The notes under the pieces are model-generated. The model was not told the origin of the DNA, did not search any database, and saw only the letters and a program-made list of their open reading frames with translations. From Campylobacter sp. VBCF_01 NA2 (GTDB lineage: Bacteria > Campylobacterota > Campylobacteria > Campylobacterales > Campylobacteraceae): a stretch of 64,000 nt of DNA. Both the position numbers and the translations under genes were made by a program. This document shows, piece by piece, positions 28,877 through 37,976 of the stretch. The number at the start of each line of letters is the position of its first letter. Position 1 is the stretch's first letter. The DNA is taken from NCBI RefSeq assembly GCF_027797205.1, contig NZ_CP115607.1, positions 1,426,001 to 1,490,000 of the forward strand. Direction: 5' to 3'.

Positions 28877-29762
28877 ATTTATAGTCCTTATGAGATGTCA
28901 CGGTAAAGCTTAAATCGCCGTTCCAAACGATATTCGCGCGTCTGTGCGACCAACAGCCTGTATTTACAGCCACAGCGATGACTGAGGGGTGACGGGCTGA
29001 GTTTTCGATATGCACGCCAAGCACCGAGCTAGCTCCGCCCATGCCTTGCGGGCCAAGGCCGATTTTGTTAATGCCATCTTCTAGCAATTTTTCGGTTTTT
29101 GCAGCGCGCTCGTTTGGATTATGTTTTCCAAGCGGACGAAACAAAGCTTTTTTAGAAAGCAATGACGCCACATCTATCGAGGTTGCCACGCCCACGCCCA
29201 CGACTAGCGGCGGACAGGCGTTTAGGCCATAGCTTGTCATTATATCCATTACGAATTTCACCACGCCCTCATAGCCCATACCAGGCATTAGCACGCCGGC
29301 CTTGCCAGGAAGCGTGCAACCACCTCCTGCCATGTATGTATCAATCTCGCATTTATCGCTACCAGGGACTATTTCCCAAAAGATCGAAGGCACATCTTTT
29401 CCGATATTTTTGCCGGTGTTGTATTCATCAAAGGTCTCGACGCTGTTGTGGCGAAGTGGAGCCTCCTGTGTCGCTCGCAAGACGCTTTCACGCAAAATTT
29501 GCTCTAATTCGCCAATTAGCGGGAATTTCGCGCCACATTTTACGAAAAACTGAATCGCGCCAGTATCTTGACAAGAGGGGCGGTTTAGCTTTTTGGCAAG
29601 CTCTTGGTTTTTAAACATTGTCTCATAAATCGTCTTTGCTAACGGCGCATTTTCTTTGCTCGCTAGCTCCTTTAATTTCGCCGTGACATCATCTGGCAAA
29701 ATTTTGCCACTGTATCCGACGAGACTAGCCATGACGGCGGTCATTTTCTCTACATTTTCCAC
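28869..29762 (-). CDS. ttdA: L(+)-tartrate dehydratase-type subunit alpha (class I hydro-lyase)
   Basis: A 297-residue catalytic subunit matching TtdA. The 4Fe-4S cysteines are visible in [10 protein letters not shown] (near 61-70), [11 protein letters not shown] and the C-terminal NTGCWSHRR. Other TtdA-like stretches are [19 protein letters not shown] and [13 protein letters not shown]. Class I iron-sulfur hydro-lyases are oxygen-sensitive and fit micro- or anaerobic life. The gene is 9 nt after larB and overlaps ttdB. Fumarase activity is the main alternative. Confidence 0.87.
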   Translation of the reverse strand: MENVEKMTAVMASLVGYSGKILPDDVTAKLKELASKENAPLAKTIYETMFKNQELAKKLNRPSCQDTGAIQFFVKCGAKFPLIGELEQILRESVLRATQEAPLRHNSVETFDEYNTGKNIGKDVPSIFWEIVPGSDKCEIDTYMAGGGCTLPGKAGVLMPGMGYEGVVKFVMDIMTSYGLNACPPLVVGVGVATSIDVASLLSKKALFRPLGKHNPNERAAKTEKLLEDGINKIGLGPQGMGGASSVLGVHIENSARHPSVIAVAVNTGCWSHRRANIVWNGDLSFTVTSHKDYKYE

Positions 29763-29771
29763 GCTCTCTCC

Positions 29772-30518
29772 TTATAAATGGTTGATTATACTCGCATTAT
29801 ACGCTGCGCCGTATCCGTTGTCGATATTTACGACACTAATGCCGTTTGCGCACGAATTTAGCATACCAAGCAAGGCTGCCACGCCACCAAAACTCGCCCC
29901 ATATCCCACGCTCGTAGGCACGGCGATAACTGGGGCTTTGACAAGGCCTGCAATCACGCTAGGAAGGGCTCCTTCCATGCCTGCTATGACGATTAGGACT
30001 TTGGCTTTTTGGATTTCATCAAGCTTCAAAAACAGCCTATTTATCCCAGCCACGCCCACATCGGTGATTTTGCGCACATCATTACCCAAAAATTTCGCCG
30101 TCTCGTATGCCTCTTCCACAGCGTAAGAATCAGATGTGCCAGCCGAAATGATACCGATATAACTTTCGGTAAGTTTTGGCTCGTTTATGATAATGCTTAT
30201 CGTGCGACCGACCTCGTTAAATTTAGCAAGCGGGAAGTCTTTTTGCAAAATTTCAGCCACCTGCGAATTTGTGCGCGTGATTAGGACATTGTTGCCGTTT
30301 TTCACACACTCGCGCGCGATTGCCAAAATCGCCTCAGCACTTTTACCCTCGCCATAAATCACCTCGCCAACCCCACTTCTAAGCTCTCTTTGCATATCGA
30401 CCTTAGCGCAGCCGATATCAGAAAATGGGTAGTTTGCGAAATACTCGACGACCTTTTCATCAGAAATTTTGCCACCCTTGATTTGGGCGATTAAGTCCAA
30501 AATTTCAGCCTTTTTCAT
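29772..30518 (-). CDS. larB: Nickel-pincer cofactor biosynthesis protein LarB
   Basis: A 248-residue protein of the AIR-carboxylase-like LarB family. The C-terminal half has VIAGMEGALPSVIAGL, VPTSVGYGASFGGVAALLGML and NIDNGYGAAYNA, all typical. LarB carboxylates and hydrolyses nicotinic acid adenine dinucleotide, the first step toward the nickel-pincer nucleotide. It overlaps larE by 14 nt. Confidence 0.95.
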   Translation of the reverse strand: MKKAEILDLIAQIKGGKISDEKVVEYFANYPFSDIGCAKVDMQRELRSGVGEVIYGEGKSAEAILAIARECVKNGNNVLITRTNSQVAEILQKDFPLAKFNEVGRTISIIINEPKLTESYIGIISAGTSDSYAVEEAYETAKFLGNDVRKITDVGVAGINRLFLKLDEIQKAKVLIVIAGMEGALPSVIAGLVKAPVIAVPTSVGYGASFGGVAALLGMLNSCANGISVVNIDNGYGAAYNASIINHL

Positions 30519-31287
30519 TTAAAACTTCCTTTCTAAAACCCTTTAAATCGAGCAAAATTTCATCAATTTGCGAAATTTCATCTATTTTTTGAATAATTTT
30601 TGCAAAATTTTCACTCGCCACGAATTCGCTCATCAGCGCTCTTGGCATTTCGATTTTTAAATTTCGCCCATTAAAGCGCGCTCTGATGTTTGAAAAGCCG
30701 TTTTGTATGAGTAAATTTTCCACACGCTCGATTAATCTCAAATCATCTGCGCTAAATTCGCGCCCGTGAGGCAAGCGAGTCAGCAAGCACGCAAAGCTAG
30801 GTAAGTCCGCACTTTCTAGGCGCAGGGTGCGTGAATACTCCCTAATTTGGGCTTTGGTTAAATTTATCAGTGGCGAAATGACGCCAAGCTCGCGCACGGC
30901 GCGAAGTCCTGGGCGATCTTCGCCCAAATCATCTTTGTTTGTGCCGTCTGCGAAATTTGAAAATCCCAAATTTCGCCCAAATTTAATTAAATTTTCGAAT
31001 AAATTTCTTTTGCATAAATAACAGCGATTTTGCGGATTATTCGCGATTTCTTGCGGGGTTTGGAGTTCTAAAATTTCGTGGCGAAATTTGTGAATTTTAG
31101 CAAAATTTATAGCCTGCGAAATTTCGCGTTCGCTCATATATGGCGTTTTTATGGTAAGCGCGATGAAATTTGCGCCCAAGATTTCACTTGCCACGCAGGC
31201 TAAAAACGAGCTATCCACCCCGCCAGAAAAGGCCAGGGCGAGATTTTTAAGCCCTCTAAGCTCTTCCTTTAAAGTTTCCATTTTCAT
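30505..31287 (-). CDS. larE: ATP-dependent sacrificial sulfur transferase LarE
   Basis: A 260-residue PP-loop ATPase with LALAFSGGVDSSFLA near 14-28 (pyrophosphatase SGGVDS). NRCYLCKRNLF contains the conserved cysteines and ADGTNKDDLGEDRPGLRAV follows. LarE donates sulfur to the LarB product to make the pincer thiocarboxylates. A frame start at 31392 would overlap larC by 137 nt; the ATG at 31287 after AAAGAG (or 31281) fits the domain start with a 26-32 nt overlap. Confidence 0.94.
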   Translation of the reverse strand: MKMETLKEELRGLKNLALAFSGGVDSSFLACVASEILGANFIALTIKTPYMSEREISQAINFAKIHKFRHEILELQTPQEIANNPQNRCYLCKRNLFENLIKFGRNLGFSNFADGTNKDDLGEDRPGLRAVRELGVISPLINLTKAQIREYSRTLRLESADLPSFACLLTRLPHGREFSADDLRLIERVENLLIQNGFSNIRARFNGRNLKIEMPRALMSEFVASENFAKIIQKIDEISQIDEILLDLKGFRKEVLNEKG

Positions 31288-32458
31288 ACTCTTTGATCGC
31301 CGCAGCTCGCACCGTAGCGATATTTGTGCCAAATTTTTGTGCCAAATTTTTGCAATCATCAAATTCGGGTTTGATTTTTTCTCCACCCTCAAATTTGCAA
31401 ATTTTAATCCTAACCTCGCCGAATTTTGTATTCACAGCGCGAATTTGGCGCGGAAGTTCTGTTTTTTGCACAGAAATTTCGCGCACCCCAATCGCCGTGG
31501 TATGGCGAAAAATCAGCTCTTTTAGCGCGGGCGCGTCGCAAGATTTAGCTAGCACGCTAAGCTTCGTGCCAAGGCGCGATTTTTTCATATTCACAGCCTC
31601 GCTAAACACATCAAGTGCGCCAGCATTTAGTAAAATTTCACTCGCTAACGCCAAGCCCTCAGCGTCCATATCATCGATATTTGTCTCGATTAAAACCTGC
31701 CCTGATTGAGCCAAGCGCTCATCTTCGCAAATCATAATTTTAAGCAAATTTGCGAATTTGGTTTCCTTGCTTCCAGCCCCGTATCCAGTGCGCAAAATTT
31801 TAGCGCTAAATTCGGCGCAAAATTCGCTCGTTAGAGCCTTTGCGATACCTGCGCCAGTAGGTGTAGTCTGCTCGAAATCACCGCCAAATTTCACAGGCAC
31901 GCCAGATAAAATTTCACTTACCGCGGGTGCTGGCACGCTTAAAATTCCGTGAGCGCACTTCACAAATCCCCCGCCAAGTGCAAGTGGCGAGCAAAGCACG
32001 CGTGAAATCCCAAGCGATTCGAAGCAAATCACGCTTCCTACGATATCGACTATACTATCGGTGCAGCCAACCTCGTGGAAATGGACATTTTCTAGGCTAC
32101 TTTGGTGGATTTTTGCCTCCGCTTCGCCGATGATAGTGAAAATTTCGATTGATTTTTCTTTTACAAATTCGCTTAAATTTGAAGAATTTATTAAATTTAC
32201 AATGTCTTTAAAAGTGCGTCCATGCTCATGAAAATGGGGCGTCGTGCTCCATTTGCGCTTTAAAATCACATCTACTTTCGTAGCGCTTATGCCGGATTTT
32301 AAAACCTTTTTGGCGCAAATTTCATACTCATTAGAAATTCCTAACTTTTCGAGGCTGTGTTTTAAGAAGCCAAAATCTACGCCAAGGTCGATAAATGCGC
32401 CAAGGCACATATCTCCGCTAATGCCACTGGCGCAGTCTAAATAGATAAATTTACTCAA
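31256..32458 (-). CDS. larC: Nickel-insertion protein LarC
   Basis: A 400-residue LarC. It starts YLDCASGISGDMCLGAFIDLG, contains the histidine-rich TPHFHEHGRTFKDI and NVHFHEVGCTDSIVDIVG, and has TPTGAGIAKAL and ETNIDDMDAE. LarC inserts nickel into the pincer nucleotide using CTP. In Lactobacillus plantarum LarC is made from two frames by frameshifting; here it is one uninterrupted frame. It overlaps larA by 4 nt and larE by about 30 nt. Confidence 0.95.
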   Translation of the reverse strand: MSKFIYLDCASGISGDMCLGAFIDLGVDFGFLKHSLEKLGISNEYEICAKKVLKSGISATKVDVILKRKWSTTPHFHEHGRTFKDIVNLINSSNLSEFVKEKSIEIFTIIGEAEAKIHQSSLENVHFHEVGCTDSIVDIVGSVICFESLGISRVLCSPLALGGGFVKCAHGILSVPAPAVSEILSGVPVKFGGDFEQTTPTGAGIAKALTSEFCAEFSAKILRTGYGAGSKETKFANLLKIMICEDERLAQSGQVLIETNIDDMDAEGLALASEILLNAGALDVFSEAVNMKKSRLGTKLSVLAKSCDAPALKELIFRHTTAIGVREISVQKTELPRQIRAVNTKFGEVRIKICKFEGGEKIKPEFDDCKNLAQKFGTNIATVRAAAIKEYENGNFKGRA

Positions 32459-33705
32459 ATTTTTGGAACCGTCATTGAACCAAATGGCAAAATCACAATC
32501 TTAGCGTCTTTGCCCTTTTCGCTAAGCGCGTCATCTAGGGCTTTTTGCAAATCATGGTATGGCTTTAAATGCACAGCTCTCATCTCATCGTCGCTTAGAT
32601 CGCTAACCGCCCAAGTCTGCGCCCAAAGCCCAATCTCAGCCATTTTGCCAGCTTTATGATAGCCTAGATGAAATTCCTCTTGGATTTTTTCTAGCACTTT
32701 TTGCGGCGTATCGGCTGATGCCATGAGGTTAAAAAACGGCTTAGGGCCGATACCTGTGCGACATTTGGCCACCATGATAAGCACGCCACCCTCTGCCAGG
32801 GCTAGTTTGCCGTTATCTAGCGCTTTTTGGGCTTGGTATAAATCCACATCCATTGGATATGGGGCTACTGAGATTACGATATCGGCTTTTTGAGGGATTT
32901 TGACGCAAAATACCTCTTCTGCTTTTTGAATACAATCATAAAATGTATCGTTTAAATCGCCACTATTTACATAATAAATATTATGGTCGCTATCTAGCAC
33001 CGTCATAATCGCAAATACATCGATATGAGTTAGCACCTTCATCGCATCGACCATATCCTCATGCACAGGATTGCCCTCTAATCGCAAAGCCTGCGCGTCG
33101 TGGCTAAGGGCTAGTTTGTGGTTTTGCTCGATAGTTTCGTATTTGGCAACGCCTGGCAAAAACGCCTTTCTGCCGCCTGTGTAACCCGCGAAATAGTGCG
33201 GTTCGACTGAGCCGATTGGGATAACTTTTTTCGCGTTTGCTACGATTTTGTTTAGATACATTTGGGTTTTGTTGCTACTCTCGCCCAGATAGACCATTTC
33301 ATCGTTTTTAGAATCGTGGCTGTGAGCCTCGCCTTTGGCCTTGACCTCAGCCCAAATTTCTTTTGAAAAGATCATCTCATACTCATCTTCGGTCGGATCT
33401 CTGTGGCAGCCGTTTGCGATGATAAAGGTTTTCTTTTTGTCCCTGATTTTTGGATAAATTTCTTTTAAAATTTTAGATGTCGGAGTTGGGCGCGTGCCGT
33501 CATTTACGATGATTACAATCTCTTCATCACCACTGATAAACTCATCAAAAGTTTTTTGATTGATTGGATTTTGCATTGCTTTTTTGATAAGCTCAGCCTC
33601 GTCAAATTTCTCAACCTTATTCGGATTGAAAATCCCCAAAAGATTTTTTTCGTCAAAATTTATGTTTAAAACATCATCTTTGCCATAACGAATTGGAACT
33701 TGCAT
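32455..33705 (-). CDS. larA: Nickel-pincer 2-hydroxy acid racemase LarA family
   Basis: A 416-residue LarA homologue. Residues matching the L. plantarum nickel-site and catalytic set are visible: IIVNDGTRPTP (Asp69, Arg72), NGCHRDPT (His101), EPHYFAGYTGGRKA (His170, Lys180) and EQNHKL (His196). The enzyme interconverts D and L forms of a 2-hydroxy acid by hydride transfer to the cofactor made by LarB, LarE and LarC. LarA homologues include lactate, malate and other racemases, so with ttdAB and dcuB in the operon a dicarboxylic substrate is plausible. It is the first gene of the operon. Confidence 0.93.
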   Translation of the reverse strand: MQVPIRYGKDDVLNINFDEKNLLGIFNPNKVEKFDEAELIKKAMQNPINQKTFDEFISGDEEIVIIVNDGTRPTPTSKILKEIYPKIRDKKKTFIIANGCHRDPTEDEYEMIFSKEIWAEVKAKGEAHSHDSKNDEMVYLGESSNKTQMYLNKIVANAKKVIPIGSVEPHYFAGYTGGRKAFLPGVAKYETIEQNHKLALSHDAQALRLEGNPVHEDMVDAMKVLTHIDVFAIMTVLDSDHNIYYVNSGDLNDTFYDCIQKAEEVFCVKIPQKADIVISVAPYPMDVDLYQAQKALDNGKLALAEGGVLIMVAKCRTGIGPKPFFNLMASADTPQKVLEKIQEEFHLGYHKAGKMAEIGLWAQTWAVSDLSDDEMRAVHLKPYHDLQKALDDALSEKGKDAKIVILPFGSMTVPKI

Positions 33706-33737
33706 TTTTCACCCCTTGATTAAAATTGAATTTTTCG

Positions 33738-33743
33738 ATTGTA
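33738..33743 (-). promoter_or_regulatory. -10 box for the lar operon
   Basis: TACAAT on the minus strand about 33 nt before the larA ATG. The leader carries AAGGGGTGAAAAATG, a strong ribosome-binding site. No clear operator is seen. Confidence 0.5.
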
Positions 33744-33819
33744 TCAAAAATTTTATTTAAAAGAGATTTATGTCACAAAAATTTAACTTAATTATCAAAA
33801 TTTAAGGTTTTTTAGCGAT

Positions 33820-33851
33820 AAAAAACCTTGCTAAACGCAAATTTAGCAAGG
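33820..33851 (-). terminator. Terminator of the amino-acid-binding protein gene
   Basis: A 10-bp stem CCTTGCTAAA (arms 33826-33835 and 33842-33851) followed on the minus strand by TTTTTT. It lies 22 nt past the stop of the binding-protein gene. Confidence 0.9.
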
Positions 33852-33873
33852 CGAAAATTTAAAAATTTAAAGC

Positions 33874-34689
33874 TTAAAGTAGATTATAAATATCATCTAG
33901 CAAGAAGTATTTTTTCTCGGCTGTGCCCTTGTAATATGGGGAAATGTGGTTGTTAAACTCTGTTTCGAAAAAGCCGGTTTTAGATAGCTCCACAAGCGCA
34001 GCGTCGATTGCTTTTAGCAAATCTGTGTTGCCCTTTTGCACGCCGATTGAGTTAAACTCAGAGGCTCCGAGGTTTTTTTGTGGGACTTCGACATTTCTAT
34101 TTATCACTGGAAACGCCATTACGATGATGTTTTCATCAGCATAGGCATCGCCTTGATTTTCGAGTAGCGCCCTAGCGCAGCCACCAGCGCTATCGCACTC
34201 TTTGATAGTATAGCCTTGTTTTTGGAAATATTTTTCGCCGATACTTCCTGGCATGGCTAGGATTGTTTTGTCTTTTAGATCTTTTATGCTTGTTATCGCG
34301 TCTGCTTTGCGGGTTAGGATACCGACATTTACGCTAAAATACGGGCTAGAAAAATCAGCGAGCTTCTCAGTCTCGACGGTAGGGACTAGGGTCGAGACAG
34401 CCATATCCACAGCGCCATCTTGCAACAATCTATAAGAGGTCTCATCGTTTGCAGACGCTACGAACTCCACCTTTCCCTCGCTACCTGCGAAAATCTTCGC
34501 AGCCACAGCCTCGGCTAGGGTTATTTCAAAACCCTCGTATTTGCCGTCAGTTAGCTTGCCAAATGGAGCCTCGTCATCATGGACGGCTATTAGAATTGTT
34601 CCGCTAGATTTGATTTCTGCTAGGCTTTTGGCGCAAACTCCGCTAAAAAGTAGCGCACTAGAAGTTAGTGCGAATAAAATTTTATTCAT
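33874..34689 (-). CDS. Amino-acid ABC transporter substrate-binding protein
   Basis: A 271-residue periplasmic binding protein of the SBP family 3, with a signal peptide (MNKILFALTSSALLFSGVCA). It has the ligand-binding pattern GTILIAVHDDEAPFGKL, GFEITLAEAVAAKIF, DMAVSTLVPTVETE and SSPYFSVNVGILTRK. Relatives bind polar amino acids; PEB1/CjaA-like proteins are the Campylobacter examples. No permease or ATPase gene lies beside it, so it must work with a transporter encoded elsewhere. It has its own strong terminator. Confidence 0.9.
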   Translation of the reverse strand: MNKILFALTSSALLFSGVCAKSLAEIKSSGTILIAVHDDEAPFGKLTDGKYEGFEITLAEAVAAKIFAGSEGKVEFVASANDETSYRLLQDGAVDMAVSTLVPTVETEKLADFSSPYFSVNVGILTRKADAITSIKDLKDKTILAMPGSIGEKYFQKQGYTIKECDSAGGCARALLENQGDAYADENIIVMAFPVINRNVEVPQKNLGASEFNSIGVQKGNTDLLKAIDAALVELSKTGFFETEFNNHISPYYKGTAEKKYFLLDDIYNLL

Positions 34690-34785
34690 TTTTTTCCTTT
34701 TTTTTAGTGTAGATAAAAATTTAGGCGCTGATTATATACTTAAATTGTTTAATTAAATTTTAAAATACATAGTATTTTTATAAAT

Positions 34786-35457
34786 TTACCAAAGTATTGT
34801 ATTTTTACCTTTTAAAGCTAAATATTCATTGCATTTGCTAAAATGTCTGCACCCAAAAAACCCACCGCGCGCTAATGGGCTAGGGTGCGGGGCTGTGAGG
34901 ATCAAATGGCGATTTGCGTCAATCAAATTTGCCTTTTTTATGGCGAAATTTCCCCAGAGCATAAAGACTAAATTTTCGCACTTTTCGCTGATTTTAGCGA
35001 TTATGGCGTCTGTGAATTCGCCCCAGCCAAGCTTGGCGTGCGAATTTGGAGCACCTGCACTCACGCTTAGAGTGGAATTTAGTAACAGCACGCCCTGCCT
35101 CGCCCACGGGGTCAAATCGCCCCCACTTATGGCGCACGAGCCTATATCTGCGGCGATTTCTTTGAAAATATTTTTTAGGCTTGGCGGGATTTTTACCCCC
35201 TCTGGCACGCTAAATGCTAACCCCATAGCCTCGCCTGCGCCGTGGTATGGGTCTTGACCTATGATTACGACTTTTAAGCTTGAAAGCGGGGTTAAATTTA
35301 GGGCGTTAAAGATTAAATTTAGCGGTGGGTAAATTTGGGTAGTTTGTGAAATTTGAGCTAGATTACGCTCTAAATTTTTGAAATTTTCGCTTTGAAATTC
35401 GGCGCGCAGTAGATCTCTCCACTCGCGCGCACTAAGAAATGAGGCTAAATTTAGCAC
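34786..35457 (-). CDS. ung: Uracil-DNA glycosylase
   Basis: A 223-residue UNG. The water-activating motif is VVIIGQDPYHGAGEA (catalytic Asp in GQDPYH) near 65-79, the uracil-recognition stretch VLLLNSTLSVSAG near 120-132, and the DNA-intercalation motif HPSPLARGGFFGC near 188-200. It removes uracil from DNA. It is 18 nt after nhaA and likely co-transcribed. Confidence 0.98.
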   Translation of the reverse strand: MLNLASFLSAREWRDLLRAEFQSENFKNLERNLAQISQTTQIYPPLNLIFNALNLTPLSSLKVVIIGQDPYHGAGEAMGLAFSVPEGVKIPPSLKNIFKEIAADIGSCAISGGDLTPWARQGVLLLNSTLSVSAGAPNSHAKLGWGEFTDAIIAKISEKCENLVFMLWGNFAIKKANLIDANRHLILTAPHPSPLARGGFFGCRHFSKCNEYLALKGKNTILW

Positions 35458-35475
35458 TAAATTTTGTCCCTAAAT

Positions 35476-36639
35476 TTAGGCTGGTTTTGGTCCTACGGCC
35501 TTAGCCACGATGTATCCGACTAGACCTGAGACGATAGAGCCGATGAAAACAGCGAGTTTGTCTGTGTGATGATAAATGTCGCTTCCGCCATAAGCTAGAC
35601 CATCGACAAATAGCGCCATTGTAAATCCAATACCGCAAATTATGCTTACAGCGTATAGTTGCGCCCAGTTTGCGTTTTCTGGCAAGTAGGCGATTTTGCC
35701 CTTGATAAGTAGCCAACTAAATGCAAAAATTCCAAATTGTTTGCCGAAAAATAGGCCAAGCGCGATACCCATTGGAACTGGGCCAAATAGATAGCTAGGG
35801 CTCATGCCAGCTAGGCTTACGCCCGCATTTGCAAAGGCAAAAATCGGCAAAATGAAAAAATTCACAGGATATGCAAGTCCGTGCTCCATATCTTTTAGCA
35901 TTGAGCCAGAGCGAGTTTGTAGTGGGATACAAAATCCAGCCACAACGCCAGCGATTGTCGCGTGGATACCTGAATTTAGCACCATTACCCACAAAATAAG
36001 CGACATAATGACGAAAAGCAGTTTTTTATCTACCTTCATTTTATTCATTATAAACATAATCGCCACGCAAATTCCTGCGCCGATTAGGTAAGAGATATTT
36101 ATCGTAGATGAGTAGAAAAGCGCAATAATCAAAATCGCGCACAAATCGTCCATAATCGCAAGTGTTAATACGAAAATTTTAAGACTTGCTGGAATTCGTT
36201 TGCCAAGTAGCGCCATTACGCCCACAGCAAAGGCGATATCAGTAGCCGTAGGAATCGCCCAGCCCTTCAAAGCCTCGCTATCGCCCCAGTTAAGTATCGT
36301 AAAGATAATCGCAGGCGCCATAACACCACCAAGTGCCGCGAAACTAGGAAGCAAAATTTGAGAAAAATGGCGAAGCTGACCTTCGATTTTTTCGCGTTTT
36401 AGCTCCAAACCGATAGCGAAGAAAAATATCGCCATTAAAAAGTCGTTTATCCAAAAGTGCATATCCTCATCGAGTTTTAGTTTGCCGATACCCATGACGA
36501 TGTGCGTGTGGATAAACTCGCGGTAATACGGAGATAAAATATCGACATTTTGTGCGATGATAGCAAATACTGCGGATAAAAGGAGGATTACGCCAGCACT
36601 ACTTTCGCTGGATAGGATTTTTTTGATTATGCGTTGCAT
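35476..36639 (-). CDS. nhaA: Na+/H+ antiporter NhaA
   Basis: A 387-residue protein with about 12 membrane helices. It has NhaA signatures FWINDFLMAIFFFAIGLELKRE, GWAIPTATDIAFAVGVMALLG (the ATDIAF assembly with the Asp pair in LAIMDDLCAI) and NAGVSLAG. It exports sodium in exchange for protons. The ATG at 36639, 6-8 nt after GGGAGAATC, is chosen over an in-frame ATG at 36657. Confidence 0.97.
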   Translation of the reverse strand: MQRIIKKILSSESSAGVILLLSAVFAIIAQNVDILSPYYREFIHTHIVMGIGKLKLDEDMHFWINDFLMAIFFFAIGLELKREKIEGQLRHFSQILLPSFAALGGVMAPAIIFTILNWGDSEALKGWAIPTATDIAFAVGVMALLGKRIPASLKIFVLTLAIMDDLCAILIIALFYSSTINISYLIGAGICVAIMFIMNKMKVDKKLLFVIMSLILWVMVLNSGIHATIAGVVAGFCIPLQTRSGSMLKDMEHGLAYPVNFFILPIFAFANAGVSLAGMSPSYLFGPVPMGIALGLFFGKQFGIFAFSWLLIKGKIAYLPENANWAQLYAVSIICGIGFTMALFVDGLAYGGSDIYHHTDKLAVFIGSIVSGLVGYIVAKAVGPKPA

Positions 36640-36691
36640 GATTCTCCCTTTGAACAAATTTGTCTATTTTAGTATAAATTTCATTAAATTC

Positions 36692-37123
36692 TCATTGATT
36701 TGGCATGATTAACATAGCATAAAGTATGCCTATCATCAGAATCGTTGGAATTTCATTTAGCGCACGGAAATACTTGCCACTTTTTTTACAGGCGTCTTTT
36801 TCGAATTTAATCAAATAATAATGAAGCCAAAAATGATAAGCCACCATTAAAACAGCGCAAAGTAATTTTAGGTGAAAATAGCCCATTTTCATAAGTCCCG
36901 GATTTAGCAAAATCAGCATAACCGCGCTAAAAATCGTAACCGCCAAAGCTATCCAGCCGATAGCGTGATAGAGCATTTTTTCCATTTTTTTCACAACTTT
37001 GACAAAATTTGGATTGTCCAAATTCTCAGCGTGATAAACATATAGGCGCGGTAGATAAAACAGCATCGCCATCCACGAAATAAAGCCCACAAAATGGATA
37101 AATTTAAACCAATAATAACTCAT
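36692..37123 (-). CDS. hemJ: Protoporphyrinogen IX oxidase HemJ
   Basis: A 143-residue four-helix membrane protein. It starts MSYYWFKFIHFVGFISWMAMLFYLPRL (conserved His near 9) and has YHAIGWIALAVT and LKLLCAVLMVAYHFWL, the pattern of the HemJ/TIGR00701 family. HemJ oxidises protoporphyrinogen in haem synthesis. The ATG at 37123 follows GAAAGGAAGGAAA, a better start than 37138. It is the last of a glmM-lspA-TM2-hemJ run. Confidence 0.92.
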   Translation of the reverse strand: MSYYWFKFIHFVGFISWMAMLFYLPRLYVYHAENLDNPNFVKVVKKMEKMLYHAIGWIALAVTIFSAVMLILLNPGLMKMGYFHLKLLCAVLMVAYHFWLHYYLIKFEKDACKKSGKYFRALNEIPTILMIGILYAMLIMPNQ

Positions 37124-37134
37124 TTTCCTTCCTT

Positions 37135-37527
37135 TCAATCTCTCATTAAAATATCTTTTCTAGCTTCAAATTCTTCCTTGCTAATCGCCCCTTTTTGGAA
37201 AAGCTCGTATAGGGCCTCTACCTTTTTAAGACGCTGTGAATAATCCTCAGCCACGCCTTCGCCAGCTTCTTCGTTGATATCCTCGACCCAAATTCCTACG
37301 AAAAATAGGTCAAAAAGCACCCAAAGAAGCCAAATCGGCAAAATCACAAGCCCTAGCAAAAAATACAGCGTAAAAATCCCAGCCCAATACAGCCCGATTT
37401 GCGCAAATCCACTGACAAATTTACCACAATAAATTCTATGCAATCCCCCGCCAATAGGAAGTCCCACAGCCCACGAAAAAGCTCCGGCAAACCACAGCGC
37501 ATACGCGATATAATTGTTTCTTTTCAA
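37135..37527 (-). CDS. TM2-domain membrane protein with C-terminal SHOCT motif
   Basis: A 130-residue protein. The TM2 pattern GGGLHRIYCGKFVSGFAQIG is followed by a hydrophobic hairpin (about 45-85). A C-terminal SHOCT-like helix follows, LYELFQKGAISKEEFEARKDIL. SHOCT helices mediate protein contacts; the function is unknown. An ATG at 37563 has no ribosome-binding site and overlaps lspA by 40 nt, while a TTG at 37527 follows AAAGAAAGG and overlaps the lspA stop as TTGA. The TTG is preferred. Confidence 0.78.
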   Translation of the reverse strand: MKRNNYIAYALWFAGAFSWAVGLPIGGGLHRIYCGKFVSGFAQIGLYWAGIFTLYFLLGLVILPIWLLWVLFDLFFVGIWVEDINEEAGEGVAEDYSQRLKKVEALYELFQKGAISKEEFEARKDILMRD

Positions 37528-37976
37528 ATTTTGCCTTTCTTTGAAATTTTCAAATTTTGCCATAAAAATATGACAATCGCCAAATCAATCATCACATCGG
37601 CAAAGTTAAAAACCGCAAATTCAAACCATTTGTGCCACGCCACATAATCCACAACTCCGCCGTGGATAAAGCGATCTAGCACATTTGAAACCCCGCCTCC
37701 AAGCAAAATGCCAAAAGGAAGCCAGTGCGCGTTAAAAAGCTCTTTTTGGCTAAAAACATACCACGCCAAAAGCGCGATTAGCCCAAGCTGGATAAATTTC
37801 AAACTCTCGCCCAAAAAAGCTAACATCGAAAACGCTACGCCTCTATTAAAGGTCAGTATCAGCGAAAAATACTCACCCTCCCACGAAAAACCATTTAAAA
37901 ATATAAATTTTATAAATTGATCAAGTGCCAAAACAAGCGTAAAAATCAGGACAAATTTAACAAATTTTCTAGTCAT
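37524..37976 (-). CDS. lspA: Lipoprotein signal peptidase (signal peptidase II)
   Basis: A 150-residue membrane protease with four helices. The catalytic aspartates are in [20 protein letters not shown] (near 93-112) and [12 protein letters not shown] (near 123-134); [10 protein letters not shown] is also conserved. It cleaves prolipoprotein signals, such as those of the lipoproteins in this window. It overlaps glmM by 8 nt. Confidence 0.97.
   Translation of the reverse strand: MTRKFVKFVLIFTLVLALDQFIKFIFLNGFSWEGEYFSLILTFNRGVAFSMLAFLGESLKFIQLGLIALLAWYVFSQKELFNAHWLPFGILLGGGVSNVLDRFIHGGVVDYVAWHKWFEFAVFNFADVMIDLAIVIFLWQNLKISKKGKI

Noticed and set aside
28256-29762. Naming the two-subunit hydro-lyase as fumarase
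   Set aside because: Both subunits follow TtdA/TtdB motifs closely and the operon context suits 2-hydroxy-dicarboxylates; fumarase remains possible but is not the first choice.
31288-31392. Longer LarE start
   Set aside because: It would overlap larC by 137 nt and add a basic tail not seen in LarE; the ATG at 31287 fits better.
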